Source: Lederbergia lenta NBRC 16444 (GTDB taxonomy: Bacteria; Bacillota; Bacilli; Bacillales; Bacillaceae_C). From it: a stretch of DNA of 64,000 nucleotides. The translations under genes and the position numbers were made by a program. Under the pieces are notes generated by a model. That model made no database searches. It had not been told where the DNA came from and saw only the letters and a list, made by a program, of their open reading frames with translations. Positions 18,118 to 28,129 of the stretch are shown here, in pieces. Each line of letters starts with the position of its first letter. Position 1 is the stretch's first letter. The stretch is taken from contig NZ_BCVC01000004.1 in assembly GCF_001591545.1 (NCBI RefSeq), positions 1 through 64,000 on the forward strand. Reading direction: 5' to 3'.

Positions 18118-19164
18118 ATGGGTAAAAAATACATAGGATATGCTGGTACATACACACGAGAAAATAGTGAAGGGATTTACTCATTCACGCTAGATGTAGA
18201 AACAGGAAAGCTTAGTGATGTAAAAGTAGCTGCAAAGGTTGGTAGCCCTACCTATTTGGCTATCAGCGATGATCAACGCTATTTATATTCTGTAGCCCAA
18301 GAGAAGAAATTGGGTGGAGTAGCTGCTTATTCTGTGGACAAGGAAACAGGTGATCTGACTCCTATTAATAAGCAAGTACAAGAAGGGGCGCCACCGTGCC
18401 ATCTAGATGTGCTTCCTAATGGTGTCGTAACAGGAAATTACCATGAAGGTACAATTGAGTTGTTGAAAACTACCGAAGATGGCGCTATAGCGAATGCTGC
18501 ATCTGTTGTACAACATGAAGGAAACGGCCCGCATGAACGCCAAGAAAAACCACATGTCCATTACACGGCATCTACTCCAGACGGTAAATATGTGGTAGTT
18601 GCGGATCTTGGTATAGATGAACTTGTGACGTATCAAGTTGCTAATGGTGAGCTCGTAAAAGTAAATACACTTAAAGTAAAGGCGGGCAGTGGTCCACGTC
18701 ATATTACTTTTCATCCCAATGGTAAATTTGCTTATCTATTAACAGAATTAAGTTCGGAAGTTGTTGTCCTTGCTTATGATTCAGAACACGGTAGCTTTAC
18801 TGAAAAACAATATATCCGTGCCATTCCAGAAGATTTCACTGAAACAAATGATGCAAGTGCTATTCATATATCTGCTGATGGAAAGTTTGTATACTCTGGT
18901 AACAGAGGTCATAACAGTATTGCGGTATTCAGTGTGAATGGAGACAGTGGTGAACTCACATTTATTGAACACGTGCCGACTGGTGGAGAATGGCCACGTG
19001 ATTTCGTATTAGATCCAAGTGAAGCATTTATTATTGCTTCCAATCAGCATTCAGGAAATTTAGTGTTGTTTGCGCGAAATCAAGAAACTGGAAAACTTAA
19101 GAAGTTAGATGCGGAAGTGGCTGTTCCAGAAGTTGTTTGTGTAAAGTTTTTAGCAAAAGAATGA
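18118..19164 (+). CDS. pgl: Lactonase of the YkgB/6-phosphogluconolactonase type (beta-propeller)
   Basis: A 348-residue seven-bladed propeller protein. Repeated blade motifs such as ISDDQRYLYSV, GPRHITFHPNGKFAYL and ISADGKFVYSGNRG are clear. B. subtilis YkgB of the same length hydrolyses 6-phosphogluconolactone in the oxidative pentose phosphate pathway. The start is the ATG at 18118 with AAAGGGGAG 6 nt upstream; an ATG 18 nt earlier precedes the ribosome site. It stands alone with its own promoter. Confidence 0.85.
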   Translation: MGKKYIGYAGTYTRENSEGIYSFTLDVETGKLSDVKVAAKVGSPTYLAISDDQRYLYSVAQEKKLGGVAAYSVDKETGDLTPINKQVQEGAPPCHLDVLPNGVVTGNYHEGTIELLKTTEDGAIANAASVVQHEGNGPHERQEKPHVHYTASTPDGKYVVVADLGIDELVTYQVANGELVKVNTLKVKAGSGPRHITFHPNGKFAYLLTELSSEVVVLAYDSEHGSFTEKQYIRAIPEDFTETNDASAIHISADGKFVYSGNRGHNSIAVFSVNGDSGELTFIEHVPTGGEWPRDFVLDPSEAFIIASNQHSGNLVLFARNQETGKLKKLDAEVAVPEVVCVKFLAKE

Positions 19165-19172
19165 TTGTAAAA

Positions 19173-19220
19173 CGCCAATCAGCCAGCTTATTTAACATAG
19201 GCTATAGAGTCTGATTGGCG
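19173..19220. terminator. Terminator-like hairpin after the lactonase gene
   Basis: CGCCAATCAG pairs with CTGATTGGCG across a 28-nt loop, which can itself form a small stem. The following T-run is weak. It lies between convergent genes. Confidence 0.55.
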
Positions 19221-19225
19221 CATTT

Positions 19226-19948
19226 CTATTGTTTTTCGATTTTAATATCACTTAACTGTATGTCGTTCCCTTTATCAAACCCAATATAGTATTTAACGTA
19301 GCCGCTATCATCTTTACCAATGGTTGATGTATCGATTATATTACCGTTGACACTTATTCTGCTATAGGAGAAATTTTTCGAATCAAGTGTCTGTTGAATC
19401 GTCCGTACTGCGACTAGCATTTCCTCCTTATTCATATTTGTAGCATCGATAATAAGATGAATATACATCGGATTTTCAAATTCTAACTCATTGGACCATT
19501 CAATACCTTTATCATATTTGCCTTGCAAAATTTCTAATTGAACATCGATATTGACAGTCTTAATTCCGGCTTCGTTTAAGACGGTTGTCAGATCTGCTGA
19601 GGCTTCATTTGAAATCCTTTCCATCAATGGCTCATCTAGATTAGCATAGTAGATCCCATCATAAGTGACCTTTGGCCTGAAAAATCCAGCTACCCAAAAT
19701 TCATACTCTGTTTGTTGCTCGTCTCCGATTTCTATAACGTCAAAAGTATAACCACTGATTTTAAAATTATAAAACTGATCAAGAATACGATATTCCTGTT
19801 CAGGATAATGCTCAGTTAAATAGCTTTGTAAAGTCTTTTTTGCTACAATTTTGGAAACTGGATCACCGTTAAATGCTTGATAAAAAAACAATATCGGTAC
19901 AATTAAAATAATAAGCAAACCAATATATAGCCATTTTTTCTTCTTCAT
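19226..19948 (-). CDS. YfjL-like membrane-anchored protein
   Basis: A 240-residue protein with one N-terminal membrane helix (WLYIGLLIILIVPILFFY) and an extracytoplasmic domain of about 210 residues. It resembles the YfjL-like proteins of bacilli, whose function is unknown. It is the last gene of an operon with an ECF sigma factor and a zinc-finger anti-sigma factor, 4 nt after the latter, so it may be part of the signal-sensing or output arm. No catalytic motif is visible. Confidence 0.65.
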   Translation of the reverse strand: MKKKKWLYIGLLIILIVPILFFYQAFNGDPVSKIVAKKTLQSYLTEHYPEQEYRILDQFYNFKISGYTFDVIEIGDEQQTEYEFWVAGFFRPKVTYDGIYYANLDEPLMERISNEASADLTTVLNEAGIKTVNIDVQLEILQGKYDKGIEWSNELEFENPMYIHLIIDATNMNKEEMLVAVRTIQQTLDSKNFSYSRISVNGNIIDTSTIGKDDSGYVKYYIGFDKGNDIQLSDIKIEKQ

Positions 19949-19952
19949 GATG

Positions 19953-20498
19953 TTAGCCTCTTTTCTTTAGTTTTAAAATGAGTAAACCAATGACACTGCC
20001 CATAAGTGCGAAAATGAGATGGATAAGGGCTAGAAAAGCTGAACCAATAATTCCTAACAATAGTGAAGTATCCCCGTCTACATACATACTAAATGATTGA
20101 AAGATATCCCATAGAAAAATAGGCAGGAACGCAATAGCAGTCACAATTAAAAAGTTTCGATAAAATAAATAGGTGATCACTCCTAATACTGTGTACGATA
20201 AAATAAATCCGAAACTTTCATTTAACAGTGATGTTTTAATTGCAAAGAAAAAGGATATTCCGACAAAGATAATTTGGTAAATAGACAATTTTAATTTAAT
20301 TTTTTCCATCATTTTATCGTGATTCACAGGAGAAATAATTGTTTCTTTTTCAACAGGTTCTTTTGTCAGTTGAGCAAGCTCGTTGCATTTTTGACAACTT
20401 TTTAAGTGTGATTCCAGCCATTCATCCGTTTCCTCTTGGAGCAAGCCATCATTATATAAAGGCAGCAAGTCTTCTGCGATAAAGCAGTCTTTATTCAT
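19953..20498 (-). CDS. Zinc-finger anti-sigma factor
   Basis: A 181-residue protein with an N-terminal zf-HC2/ZAS domain (LLPLYNDGLL and HLKSCQKC; zinc ligands H31, C35 and C38) followed by about four membrane helices. Such proteins hold their ECF sigma factor at the membrane until a signal arrives. The start overlaps the end of the sigma gene by 8 nt, the usual arrangement for the cognate pair. Confidence 0.85.
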   Translation of the reverse strand: MNKDCFIAEDLLPLYNDGLLQEETDEWLESHLKSCQKCNELAQLTKEPVEKETIISPVNHDKMMEKIKLKLSIYQIIFVGISFFFAIKTSLLNESFGFILSYTVLGVITYLFYRNFLIVTAIAFLPIFLWDIFQSFSMYVDGDTSLLLGIIGSAFLALIHLIFALMGSVIGLLILKLKKRG

Positions 20499-20988
20499 AG
20501 TTCACCCTCATTCCCCTTTGAAGTGTCAATTTTGCACGATGAAATGTCACCCTTGTGTAATTCTCGCTTTTATCAAGTAAATCGCCAATTTCTTTAAAAG
20601 ATAATTCCCCGTAGATGCGTAAAGTAACAATTTCTTTAGATAGATCATCAAGTTGGCTGATTCGCTTCAAAAGAGCCCAACTATCTTCCTTTTTGATGTA
20701 TACATCTTCCGGAGAAGTGGTATGGTAATTTTCATTTTCAATAAGCATATTTTCCAAGTTCCGCCTATATCTTTTGGAACGATAGAATTTTTTTAATAAG
20801 TTTTGTGCGATGGAAAATAGCCAAGTTTGCATTGTCGATCTTCCCGAAAAAGAGTGAAATCCTTTCAGTGCTTCATAGAAAACATCATGTGTTAAATCTT
20901 CCGCAGCTGAAGAATCAAGTGTTTTCACGTAGAAAAAGGCATAAATCTTTGGTTGGATCTCTTTATACAGCTCCTCAAGTTCGCTCAT
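20491..20988 (-). CDS. ECF RNA polymerase sigma factor
   Basis: A 165-residue ECF sigma factor. Region 2 contains AEDLTHDVFYEALKG and WLFSIAQNLLKKFYR; region 4 contains LSFKEIGDLLDKSENYTRVTFHRAK. The start at 20988 has GGAGG with 5-nt spacing; a TTG/ATG start 27 nt upstream lacks one. It leads the sigma/anti-sigma/YfjL-like operon. A TGTAAC-N16-GTAC element upstream suggests autoregulation. I cannot assign it to a named sigma factor. Confidence 0.87.
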   Translation of the reverse strand: MSELEELYKEIQPKIYAFFYVKTLDSSAAEDLTHDVFYEALKGFHSFSGRSTMQTWLFSIAQNLLKKFYRSKRYRRNLENMLIENENYHTTSPEDVYIKKEDSWALLKRISQLDDLSKEIVTLRIYGELSFKEIGDLLDKSENYTRVTFHRAKLTLQRGMRVNYE

Positions 20989-21022
20989 GATGACCTCCTT
21001 TCTGAATCTATTCAATAGTTTA

Positions 21023-21048
21023 GTACCCTAAGAATTGTTTTCGTTACA
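21023..21048 (-). promoter_or_regulatory. Candidate autoregulated ECF promoter
   Basis: On the minus strand TGTAAC and GTAC are separated by 16 nt, close to Bacillus ECF promoters (TGAAAC-N16-CGTC). It ends 34 nt before the sigma-factor start. The match is partial. Confidence 0.5.
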
Positions 21049-21080
21049 ATAAATATATGTAAACCTATTTTATTTTTTAG

Positions 21081-21110
21081 TTGACATATTATCAGACAAT
21101 CTACTATGAT
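21081..21110 (+). promoter_or_regulatory. SigA-type promoter of bioY-bioB
   Basis: TTGACA and TATGAT are separated by 18 nt and lie 30 nt before the bioY start. I looked for a BirA-type inverted repeat (TTGTTAAC-like) and did not see a convincing one. Confidence 0.65.
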
Positions 21111-21140
21111 CTAAATATACTAAAAATTCGGGGTGAAAAG

Positions 21141-21731
21141 ATGAGTACGATGGCAGTAAAAACAAAAAACAAATTAGGAACTTTGGAAATGGTATATGTA
21201 AGTATGTTCGCAGCATTAATGATGATAGGAGCAAATATAACTTCATTCGTTCCGTTTATGGTAGTTGGAGGAGTGCCGATTACATTACAACCATTCTTTG
21301 CTGTATTGGCGGGGGGTTTTTTAGGAAGTAGGCTTGGAGCAATTTCCATGTCTGTCTATGCGTTTATTGGACTTGTTGGCGCGCCGGTCTATGCGAAATT
21401 TAGTGGTGGTATCGGTCAATTATTAAGCCCTACTTTCGGATTTATACTTTCTTTTATTCTAACTGCTTATATAACTGGGAAAATGGTTGAGAAAAATAAT
21501 AAATTATATGCTTATGTCACTGGGGCTTTGGTTGGAACGATAGTAAGCTATTTATTTGGAACGAACTGGATGTATGCAGCATATAAGCTATGGTTTGCAG
21601 CGCCAGAAGCTTTTTCATATAAAGTAGCATGGATCTGGATGGCCGTTCCATTTCCTAAAGACATCATTTTAGCTGTTTTGGCAGGAGTATTTGCCCATCG
21701 AATGCAGAAAATTGTCAAAAGATCGAGGTAG
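21141..21731 (+). CDS. bioY: Biotin transporter substrate-binding S component BioY
   Basis: A 196-residue membrane protein of the BioY family, the vitamin-binding S component of ECF transporters. The motifs VGGVPITLQPFFAVLAGG and FIGLVGAPVYAKFSGG are characteristic. The start has GGGGTG 5-6 nt upstream. No EcfA/EcfT genes are in the window, so it probably uses a shared energising module. It lies directly before bioB. Confidence 0.92.
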   Translation: MSTMAVKTKNKLGTLEMVYVSMFAALMMIGANITSFVPFMVVGGVPITLQPFFAVLAGGFLGSRLGAISMSVYAFIGLVGAPVYAKFSGGIGQLLSPTFGFILSFILTAYITGKMVEKNNKLYAYVTGALVGTIVSYLFGTNWMYAAYKLWFAAPEAFSYKVAWIWMAVPFPKDIILAVLAGVFAHRMQKIVKRSR

Positions 21732-21741
21732 GAGGAAGAAA

Positions 21742-22746
21742 ATGAATCCATTTGTGCATATGGCTGATCAGGTACTTACGGGTAGTGAAATTACTGATGA
21801 ACAAGCGCTGGCCATTCTTGAATGTCCGGATGATGAAATCTTGCTATTATTACACGCAGCATATAAATTACGAAAACAATTTTATGGTAATAAGGTAAAG
21901 CTAAATATGATTATTAATACTAAATCAGGGCTTTGCCCTGAGAACTGTGGGTATTGCGCCCAATCGATCGTGTCGAAAGCACCTATTGAAAAATACTCAA
22001 TGATGAAGAAAGCGGAAATTGTTGCTGGTGCAAGTAGAGCTGCAAAATTAAATGCAGGTACGTATTGTATCGTAGCGAGTGGTCGTGGTCCTGCAAATCG
22101 AGAAATGGATATAGTTGTAGATGCAGTAAAGGAAATTAAATCATTACATAAGGAAATGACCATTTGCGCATGCCTTGGTATTTTGAAACCGGAACAAGCC
22201 GTACGACTAAAGGAAGCTGGTGTTGATCGCTATAATCATAATATTAACACTTCAAGCAGTCACCATGAAAAAATCACTACTTCCCATACTTATGATAATC
22301 GCATATCAACAATCGGTCATGTTAAATCTTCTGGTATCTCTCCATGTTCAGGGGTTATTATTGGAATGAAGGAATCAAAGGAAGATGTGATTGATATGGC
22401 ACGGAGTTTGAAGGTGTTGGGTGCAGATTCGATTCCAGTAAATTTCTTACATGCTGTCGATGGTACGCCACTTGAAGGAACAAATGAATTGAATCCACGT
22501 TATTGCCTTAAGGTATTATGCTTATTTCGTATGATCAACCCGTCCAAGGAAATTAGGATCTCTGGAGGACGCGAAGTAAACCTAAGGAGCTTGCAACCTT
22601 TCGGACTGTACCCGGCTAATTCTATTTTTATTGGCGATTATTTGACGACAGAGGGGCAAGCCGGTTTGACAGATAAGCAAATGCTTGAGGATATGGGATT
22701 TGAAGTAGATTTTGAGCCATTGAGTAGAGAAGGGATCTTATTGTAA
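21742..22746 (+). CDS. bioB: Biotin synthase (radical SAM)
   Basis: BioB inserts sulfur into dethiobiotin. The protein is 334 residues with the radical-SAM cluster motif C65-x3-C69-x2-C72 (GLCPENCGYC) and the conserved YNHNINTS segment. AGGAGG sits at the end of bioY with optimal spacing before the start. No bioA, bioD, bioF or bioW is nearby, so the pair could support use of imported dethiobiotin unless those genes lie elsewhere. Confidence 0.95.
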   Translation: MNPFVHMADQVLTGSEITDEQALAILECPDDEILLLLHAAYKLRKQFYGNKVKLNMIINTKSGLCPENCGYCAQSIVSKAPIEKYSMMKKAEIVAGASRAAKLNAGTYCIVASGRGPANREMDIVVDAVKEIKSLHKEMTICACLGILKPEQAVRLKEAGVDRYNHNINTSSSHHEKITTSHTYDNRISTIGHVKSSGISPCSGVIIGMKESKEDVIDMARSLKVLGADSIPVNFLHAVDGTPLEGTNELNPRYCLKVLCLFRMINPSKEIRISGGREVNLRSLQPFGLYPANSIFIGDYLTTEGQAGLTDKQMLEDMGFEVDFEPLSREGILL

Positions 22747-22776
22747 AACGAGAAGGAAGCTATTTTCAAAATTAAT

Positions 22777-22905
22777 TTGCATTTCATATCTGTCCATGGT
22801 ATGATCACTATACACTTAATAAGTACTAAATCTTATAATTCACATGTTTTCCCGGATTATATTTTGATGGTATGTCCGGGAAAGCATGTGAATTTTTGTT
22901 TTACA
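22777..22905 (+). promoter_or_regulatory. Cold-shock gene promoter and terminator-like leader hairpin
   Basis: TTGCAT (22777-22782), a 17-nt spacer and TATGAT (22800-22805) place the start point near 22812. About 25 nt later a long stem (TTCACATGtTTTCCCGGA with TCCGGGAAAgCATGTGAA, 22838-22893) is followed by TTTTTGTTTT, the form of an intrinsic terminator. The csp start is only about 40 nt further on. The hairpin therefore lies in the csp leader and may attenuate it. Confidence 0.65.
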
Positions 22906-22942
22906 TCGCTATTAAGTAACAAATTTTTGGAGGTTTTTCATA

Positions 22943-23143
22943 ATGAATCAAGGTACAGTAAAATGGTTTAATGCAGACAAAGGTTTCGGTTTCATCGAAG
23001 TTGAAGGCGGAGAAGACGTATTCGTACATTTCTCAGCAATCACTGGCGAAGGCTTCAAATCACTTGAAGAAGGCCAAAAAGTAAGCTTTGACATCACTCA
23101 AGGCAACCGCGGCGACCAAGCAGCTAACGTTGTTAAATTATAA
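22943..23143 (+). CDS. csp: Cold-shock protein (CspB/CspD type)
   Basis: A 66-residue single cold-shock domain with RNP1 (KGFGFIE) and RNP2 (VFVHFSAI), ending in NVVKL. These proteins bind single-stranded nucleic acid and act as RNA chaperones or antiterminators. The ribosome site TGGAGG is well placed. Codons differ from the neighbours in being C-ending (GGC, TTC, ATC), which suggests high expression. Confidence 0.95.
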   Translation: MNQGTVKWFNADKGFGFIEVEGGEDVFVHFSAITGEGFKSLEEGQKVSFDITQGNRGDQAANVVKL

Positions 23144-23151
23144 TAAACGTT

Positions 23152-23189
23152 AAAAGGCATGGAAGAGATTTCTCTTCCATGCCTTTTTT
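23152..23189 (+). terminator. Terminator of the cold-shock gene
   Basis: AAAAGGCATGGAAGAG pairs with CTCTTCCATGCCTTTTTT around a very short loop. Confidence 0.92.
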
Positions 23190-23296
23190 GCATTTAAGGA
23201 TGTATAATTTTTAAACCGATTGTAAGACGAGTATAATAATGTATAAATGAAAAATTCTAAAATTATTGAATTTCAGAATTGGAAGGGAAACTCTTA

Positions 23297-24010
23297 ATGT
23301 TTGATTATATACTTTTTGCCATTATTATTCTAATTTCATCTATTTTACAAACGAGTACGGGATTTGGTTTTTCAATTATGGCGACTCCATTCTTGCTTTT
23401 ATTATTTAGCCCTGCAGATGCGGTCCAAATAAATTTAATTTTGTCCCTCTTTATCTCGACCGCATTAATAGCAAAAATTAAAAAGGATGTGGATCGTGAG
23501 ATATTGAAAAGATTTATAACGGGAAGTTTTTTAGGAGTGCTAATTGGAGTTTGGATATTACTTACTATTAACCTAAGTTTGTTGAAAATAGGAGTCAGCC
23601 TTCTAATTCTTTTGCTAACAGTGTTGTTAATATTAAATTTTCGTATACGACAAACATATAAAAGAGATTTGGTGGTCGGGGGATTTTCTGGCGCATTAAC
23701 AGCAAGTATCGGAATGCCTGGTCCACCATTGCTTCTCTATTTTTCTGGAACAGAGGCAAAAAAGGAGAAGCTAAGGGCCACTACCTTGGCATTTTACCTA
23801 TATATCTACTCTGTAAGTCTGTTTTTGCAAGTTATTTTTGTTGGTACAACAACAAAAGCCTGGATAGCTAGCGGTATAGGCCTACCTTTAGTAGTTATTG
23901 GACTGTTTATCGGACAAATATTATTTCGATATATTAACCAAAGAATTTTTCGTATTTTTACGTACATTATTCTTATATTTACAGGAGTATATTTACTATT
24001 TGGAAAATAA
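23297..24010 (+). CDS. TauE/SafE-family membrane transporter
   Basis: A 237-residue membrane protein with about eight helices in two repeats. The N-terminal STGFGFSIMATPFLLLL and the central GALTASIGMPGPPLLLYF match the TauE/SafE (DUF81) pattern of anion exporters for sulfite or sulfoacetate. The ATG at 23297 is chosen because GGAAGGGAA lies just upstream, while the earlier in-frame TTG is inside that ribosome site. The substrate is not evident from the neighbours. Confidence 0.8.
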   Translation: MFDYILFAIIILISSILQTSTGFGFSIMATPFLLLLFSPADAVQINLILSLFISTALIAKIKKDVDREILKRFITGSFLGVLIGVWILLTINLSLLKIGVSLLILLLTVLLILNFRIRQTYKRDLVVGGFSGALTASIGMPGPPLLLYFSGTEAKKEKLRATTLAFYLYIYSVSLFLQVIFVGTTTKAWIASGIGLPLVVIGLFIGQILFRYINQRIFRIFTYIILIFTGVYLLFGK

Positions 24011-24049
24011 AAAGACGATTCCCTCATATAAATAAGAGCATCGTCTTTT
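24009..24049. terminator. Bidirectional terminator between tauE-like gene and gdhA
   Basis: AAAAAGACGAT pairs with ATCGTCTTTT around a 20-nt loop and serves both converging genes. Confidence 0.75.
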
Positions 24050-24077
24050 CTTAAATCAAATATATTTATGCCATATC

Positions 24078-25630
<1,553 letters not shown>

Positions 25631-26533
25631 TTGGAACTAAGACAAATTCAATATTTTATAGAAGTCGCAAAACGTGAACATATGACGGATGCAGCAGACG
25701 CTTTACATGTAGCACAATCCGCAGTTAGTCGACAAATTGTTAATCTGGAAGCTGAACTTGGTATCAATTTATTCATAAGAGAAGGAAGAAACATTCGATT
25801 GACACCAATTGGACAAATGTTCCTGGAAAAAATGCAACAAGCTATGGATGTAATCGAGCAAGCTAAAAGGGAAATAAATGAATGCTTAGATCCTGAGAAA
25901 GGAACAGTAAGAATCGGATTTCCGAGTAGTCTTGCTGCCCATTTACTCCCAACAGTTATTTCAGCATTTCGAAAAGAACATCCAAAAGTAAAATTTCAAC
26001 TTCACCAAGATTCTTATTATAATTTAATCGACTCAGTTATAAAAGGTGAAATTGATATGGCGCTTATGGGTCCTCTTCCAATGCAAGAACGTCGGGTTAA
26101 AAGTGAAGTTTTATTTGTAGAGAAACTTGTTGCACTATTGTATTCAAATCATCCACTTGCGAGAAAACGTACACTTACACTAGATGATTTACGCCATGAC
26201 TCATTTATTCTTTCTCCAAAAGGCTATATATTGCGTGACGTAGTTATAAAAGCGTGCCAGCAACATGGATTTGAACCAGATGTTTCTTTTGAAGGAAAAG
26301 ATATTGATGCGATTAAAGGCCTTGTATCTGCGGGCCTTGGTGTTACGATGTTGCCTGAAATTACGCTTATCGATAGTTTGCCGAGAGCGACAGTGAAAAC
26401 TTCCATTACAGAACCTGAAGTAACACGTACTGTTGGAGTCATTATTCCAAGAGATCGTGAACTTATGCCAACCGAGTTATTGTTTTACGAATTTCTGCAA
26501 AACTTCTTTCACACATTAAATGAATACCAATAA
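25631..26533 (+). CDS. gltC: LysR-family regulator, GltC-like
   Basis: A 300-residue LysR regulator. Starting at the TTG at 25631 gives an N terminus ELRQIQYFIEVAKREHMT that lines up with B. subtilis GltC (also 300 residues); the ribosome site GGTGAG precedes it. The helix-turn-helix is AADALHVAQSAVSRQIVNLE. Later segments such as GTVRIGFPSSLAAHLLPTVI and LVSAGLGVTMLPE also match. GltC activates glutamate synthase in B. subtilis; here its divergent partner is gdhA, a possible rewiring. Confidence 0.87.
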   Translation: MELRQIQYFIEVAKREHMTDAADALHVAQSAVSRQIVNLEAELGINLFIREGRNIRLTPIGQMFLEKMQQAMDVIEQAKREINECLDPEKGTVRIGFPSSLAAHLLPTVISAFRKEHPKVKFQLHQDSYYNLIDSVIKGEIDMALMGPLPMQERRVKSEVLFVEKLVALLYSNHPLARKRTLTLDDLRHDSFILSPKGYILRDVVIKACQQHGFEPDVSFEGKDIDAIKGLVSAGLGVTMLPEITLIDSLPRATVKTSITEPEVTRTVGVIIPRDRELMPTELLFYEFLQNFFHTLNEYQ

Positions 26534-26639
26534 TACATAGTTATTTTCCCATAATCCGTGATAAATAAACATTTTTAGCTCTGGCAAGTGCCCTTAATGT
26601 TGACTCGTATTACCGGCATTATAATAGAGCTATTACGAA

Positions 26640-26700
26640 GCAATAGTGAAGGGGCTAGGCGCTATAGCTAGACAAATGCTCCGCCCACGCAAAGCGGGTG
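26640..26700 (-). repeat. Fragment of a dispersed intergenic repeat
   Basis: On the minus strand the segment TTTGTCTAGCTATAGCGCC followed by TAGC matches the plus-strand sequence at 58758-58780 with three differences in 23 bases. The flanking 26534-26640 and 26700-26770 show no gene. It appears to be a degraded copy of an intergenic repeat common in Bacillaceae. Confidence 0.5.
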
Positions 26701-26773
26701 CTATAACAGAAATCACCACACATGTTCGAATAATTATAAAGGGCTTCGTGTGCTTTGCGTCCGGGTTTTCTGT

Positions 26774-26808
26774 ATCCTGTTATTCATATGAATAACAGGA
26801 TGTTTTTT
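26774..26808. terminator. Terminator between gltC and the M20 amidohydrolase gene
   Basis: A perfect 28-bp palindrome (ATCCTGTTATTCAT and its complement) is followed by GTTTTTT. It lies between converging genes. Confidence 0.85.
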
Positions 26809-26841
26809 ATTACTTTCTTGAGGCAGCTGCGGCGCCCTTCC

Positions 26842-27975
26842 TTACCGCTTTACCCGACTAGTTAGTAAAACCATTTCAGTAAGGATATCTATTCCATTGA
26901 ATAGAGCTTGTTTGTCAAAAGTCATGCTGGGATGGTGAAGACCGGGTTTCAAATCGCATCCGAGCCCGATCATTGTTGCTTTTAAAGTCGGTTTGCTAAT
27001 TGTGTAGAAATGAAAGTCATCACCGCCAGGGGTTAAAAGGGCTGGAACTGTATAATTCTCACCTAATACGTTCACAATCGCCTGTCGCGCAATTTTTTCA
27101 GCGTCTGGAGCTACTTTTGCGGCTGCAAGGGAGTAATCATTTACGATATTTATTCTCGTTTCAAACAGTTGCTCAGTCAATTCAAGAATATTGTATACTT
27201 TTTTTTGTAGTAACTTCATATGTTCATTTGTTTGTGCGCGTAAATCAAGGGAAAGGGAAGCTTGGCCAGGGATAATATTAGTATTTTTCCCACCGGCATG
27301 AAACTTTGTTACCTTTATGGAGTGGGGGACGGTTGGATCTAGATGAACAGTATTTAGTAGATTGACGATATGCATCCCAATCTCAATTGCGTTGCTTGTT
27401 AAATGTGGCCGAGCCCCATGGGCATCCTCCCCAACAATTTCACATTCTATTGCGCCAGTTGCTCCGTGAATAATGGCTGGAGTAGCAAAGCCATTCGGCG
27501 TTTCTGCGCTTGGGCGTAAATGAATACCAAATAAATAATCAACATCATCGACGACGCCTTTTTCTGCCAATGTAAGGGCACCTTTACCTACTTCTTCAGC
27601 CGGCTGAAAAATAAAGCGGACTGATATCTTTTCTCTTAATTGTGGATTAGCCTCTAGTTTCCAGAGAACGCCAAGAACCATTGTCATATGGGCATCATGA
27701 CCACAAGAATGATTTGCTTTGTATATGCCGTCAACCTCTTGCCATAATGCATCCATATCAGCGCGAATGGCAACGACTGGAACTCCTTTTGATCCGCCTC
27801 CAAAGTCACCGATTACTCCTGTACAGTCATCAAAAGTTGTTACATTACAGCCAGCCATTTCAAGTTGTTGTTTTATAAAAAATGTAGTATTTTGTTCTTT
27901 CCAACTAATTTCAGGGTTGGCATGAAGATAAGAAAATGTATCGAAAACTTTTTTATGAAATATGTCCTGTTGCAT
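26842..27975 (-). CDS. M20-family amidohydrolase/aminoacylase
   Basis: A 377-residue zinc hydrolase of the M20D type (N-acyl-amino-acid amidohydrolase, hippurate hydrolase). Motifs include AIRADMDALW, NHSCGHDAHMTMVLG, QPAEEVGKGA, HGARPH and a C-terminal LHHPSMTFD. The start at 27975 has GGAAG 9 nt upstream; an in-frame TTG 18 nt earlier lacks a site. It is monocistronic and the acyl-amino-acid substrate is unknown. Confidence 0.87.
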   Translation of the reverse strand: MQQDIFHKKVFDTFSYLHANPEISWKEQNTTFFIKQQLEMAGCNVTTFDDCTGVIGDFGGGSKGVPVVAIRADMDALWQEVDGIYKANHSCGHDAHMTMVLGVLWKLEANPQLREKISVRFIFQPAEEVGKGALTLAEKGVVDDVDYLFGIHLRPSAETPNGFATPAIIHGATGAIECEIVGEDAHGARPHLTSNAIEIGMHIVNLLNTVHLDPTVPHSIKVTKFHAGGKNTNIIPGQASLSLDLRAQTNEHMKLLQKKVYNILELTEQLFETRINIVNDYSLAAAKVAPDAEKIARQAIVNVLGENYTVPALLTPGGDDFHFYTISKPTLKATMIGLGCDLKPGLHHPSMTFDKQALFNGIDILTEMVLLTSRVKR

Positions 27976-28129
27976 AATAGATCTTCCTTTCAAAAAGTGA
28001 TGAACGTATCAATCTATTCATTCAATAAATTTTATTCTATCTGATTTTTCAGAGCAGCGGGTAGTGTTTCACTTTTTTTGTTATAATTAGTATATGTTAA
28101 TAATTCTGCATGGGGGAAGGGATTGCTAA

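Noticed and set aside
18403-18714. 103-codon minus-strand frame inside the lactonase gene
   Set aside because: Antisense shadow of a well-supported propeller gene, with no initiation signal.
22777-22971. 64-codon open frame running into the cold-shock gene
   Set aside because: It spans the csp promoter, leader hairpin and ribosome site in another frame and lacks its own ribosome site.
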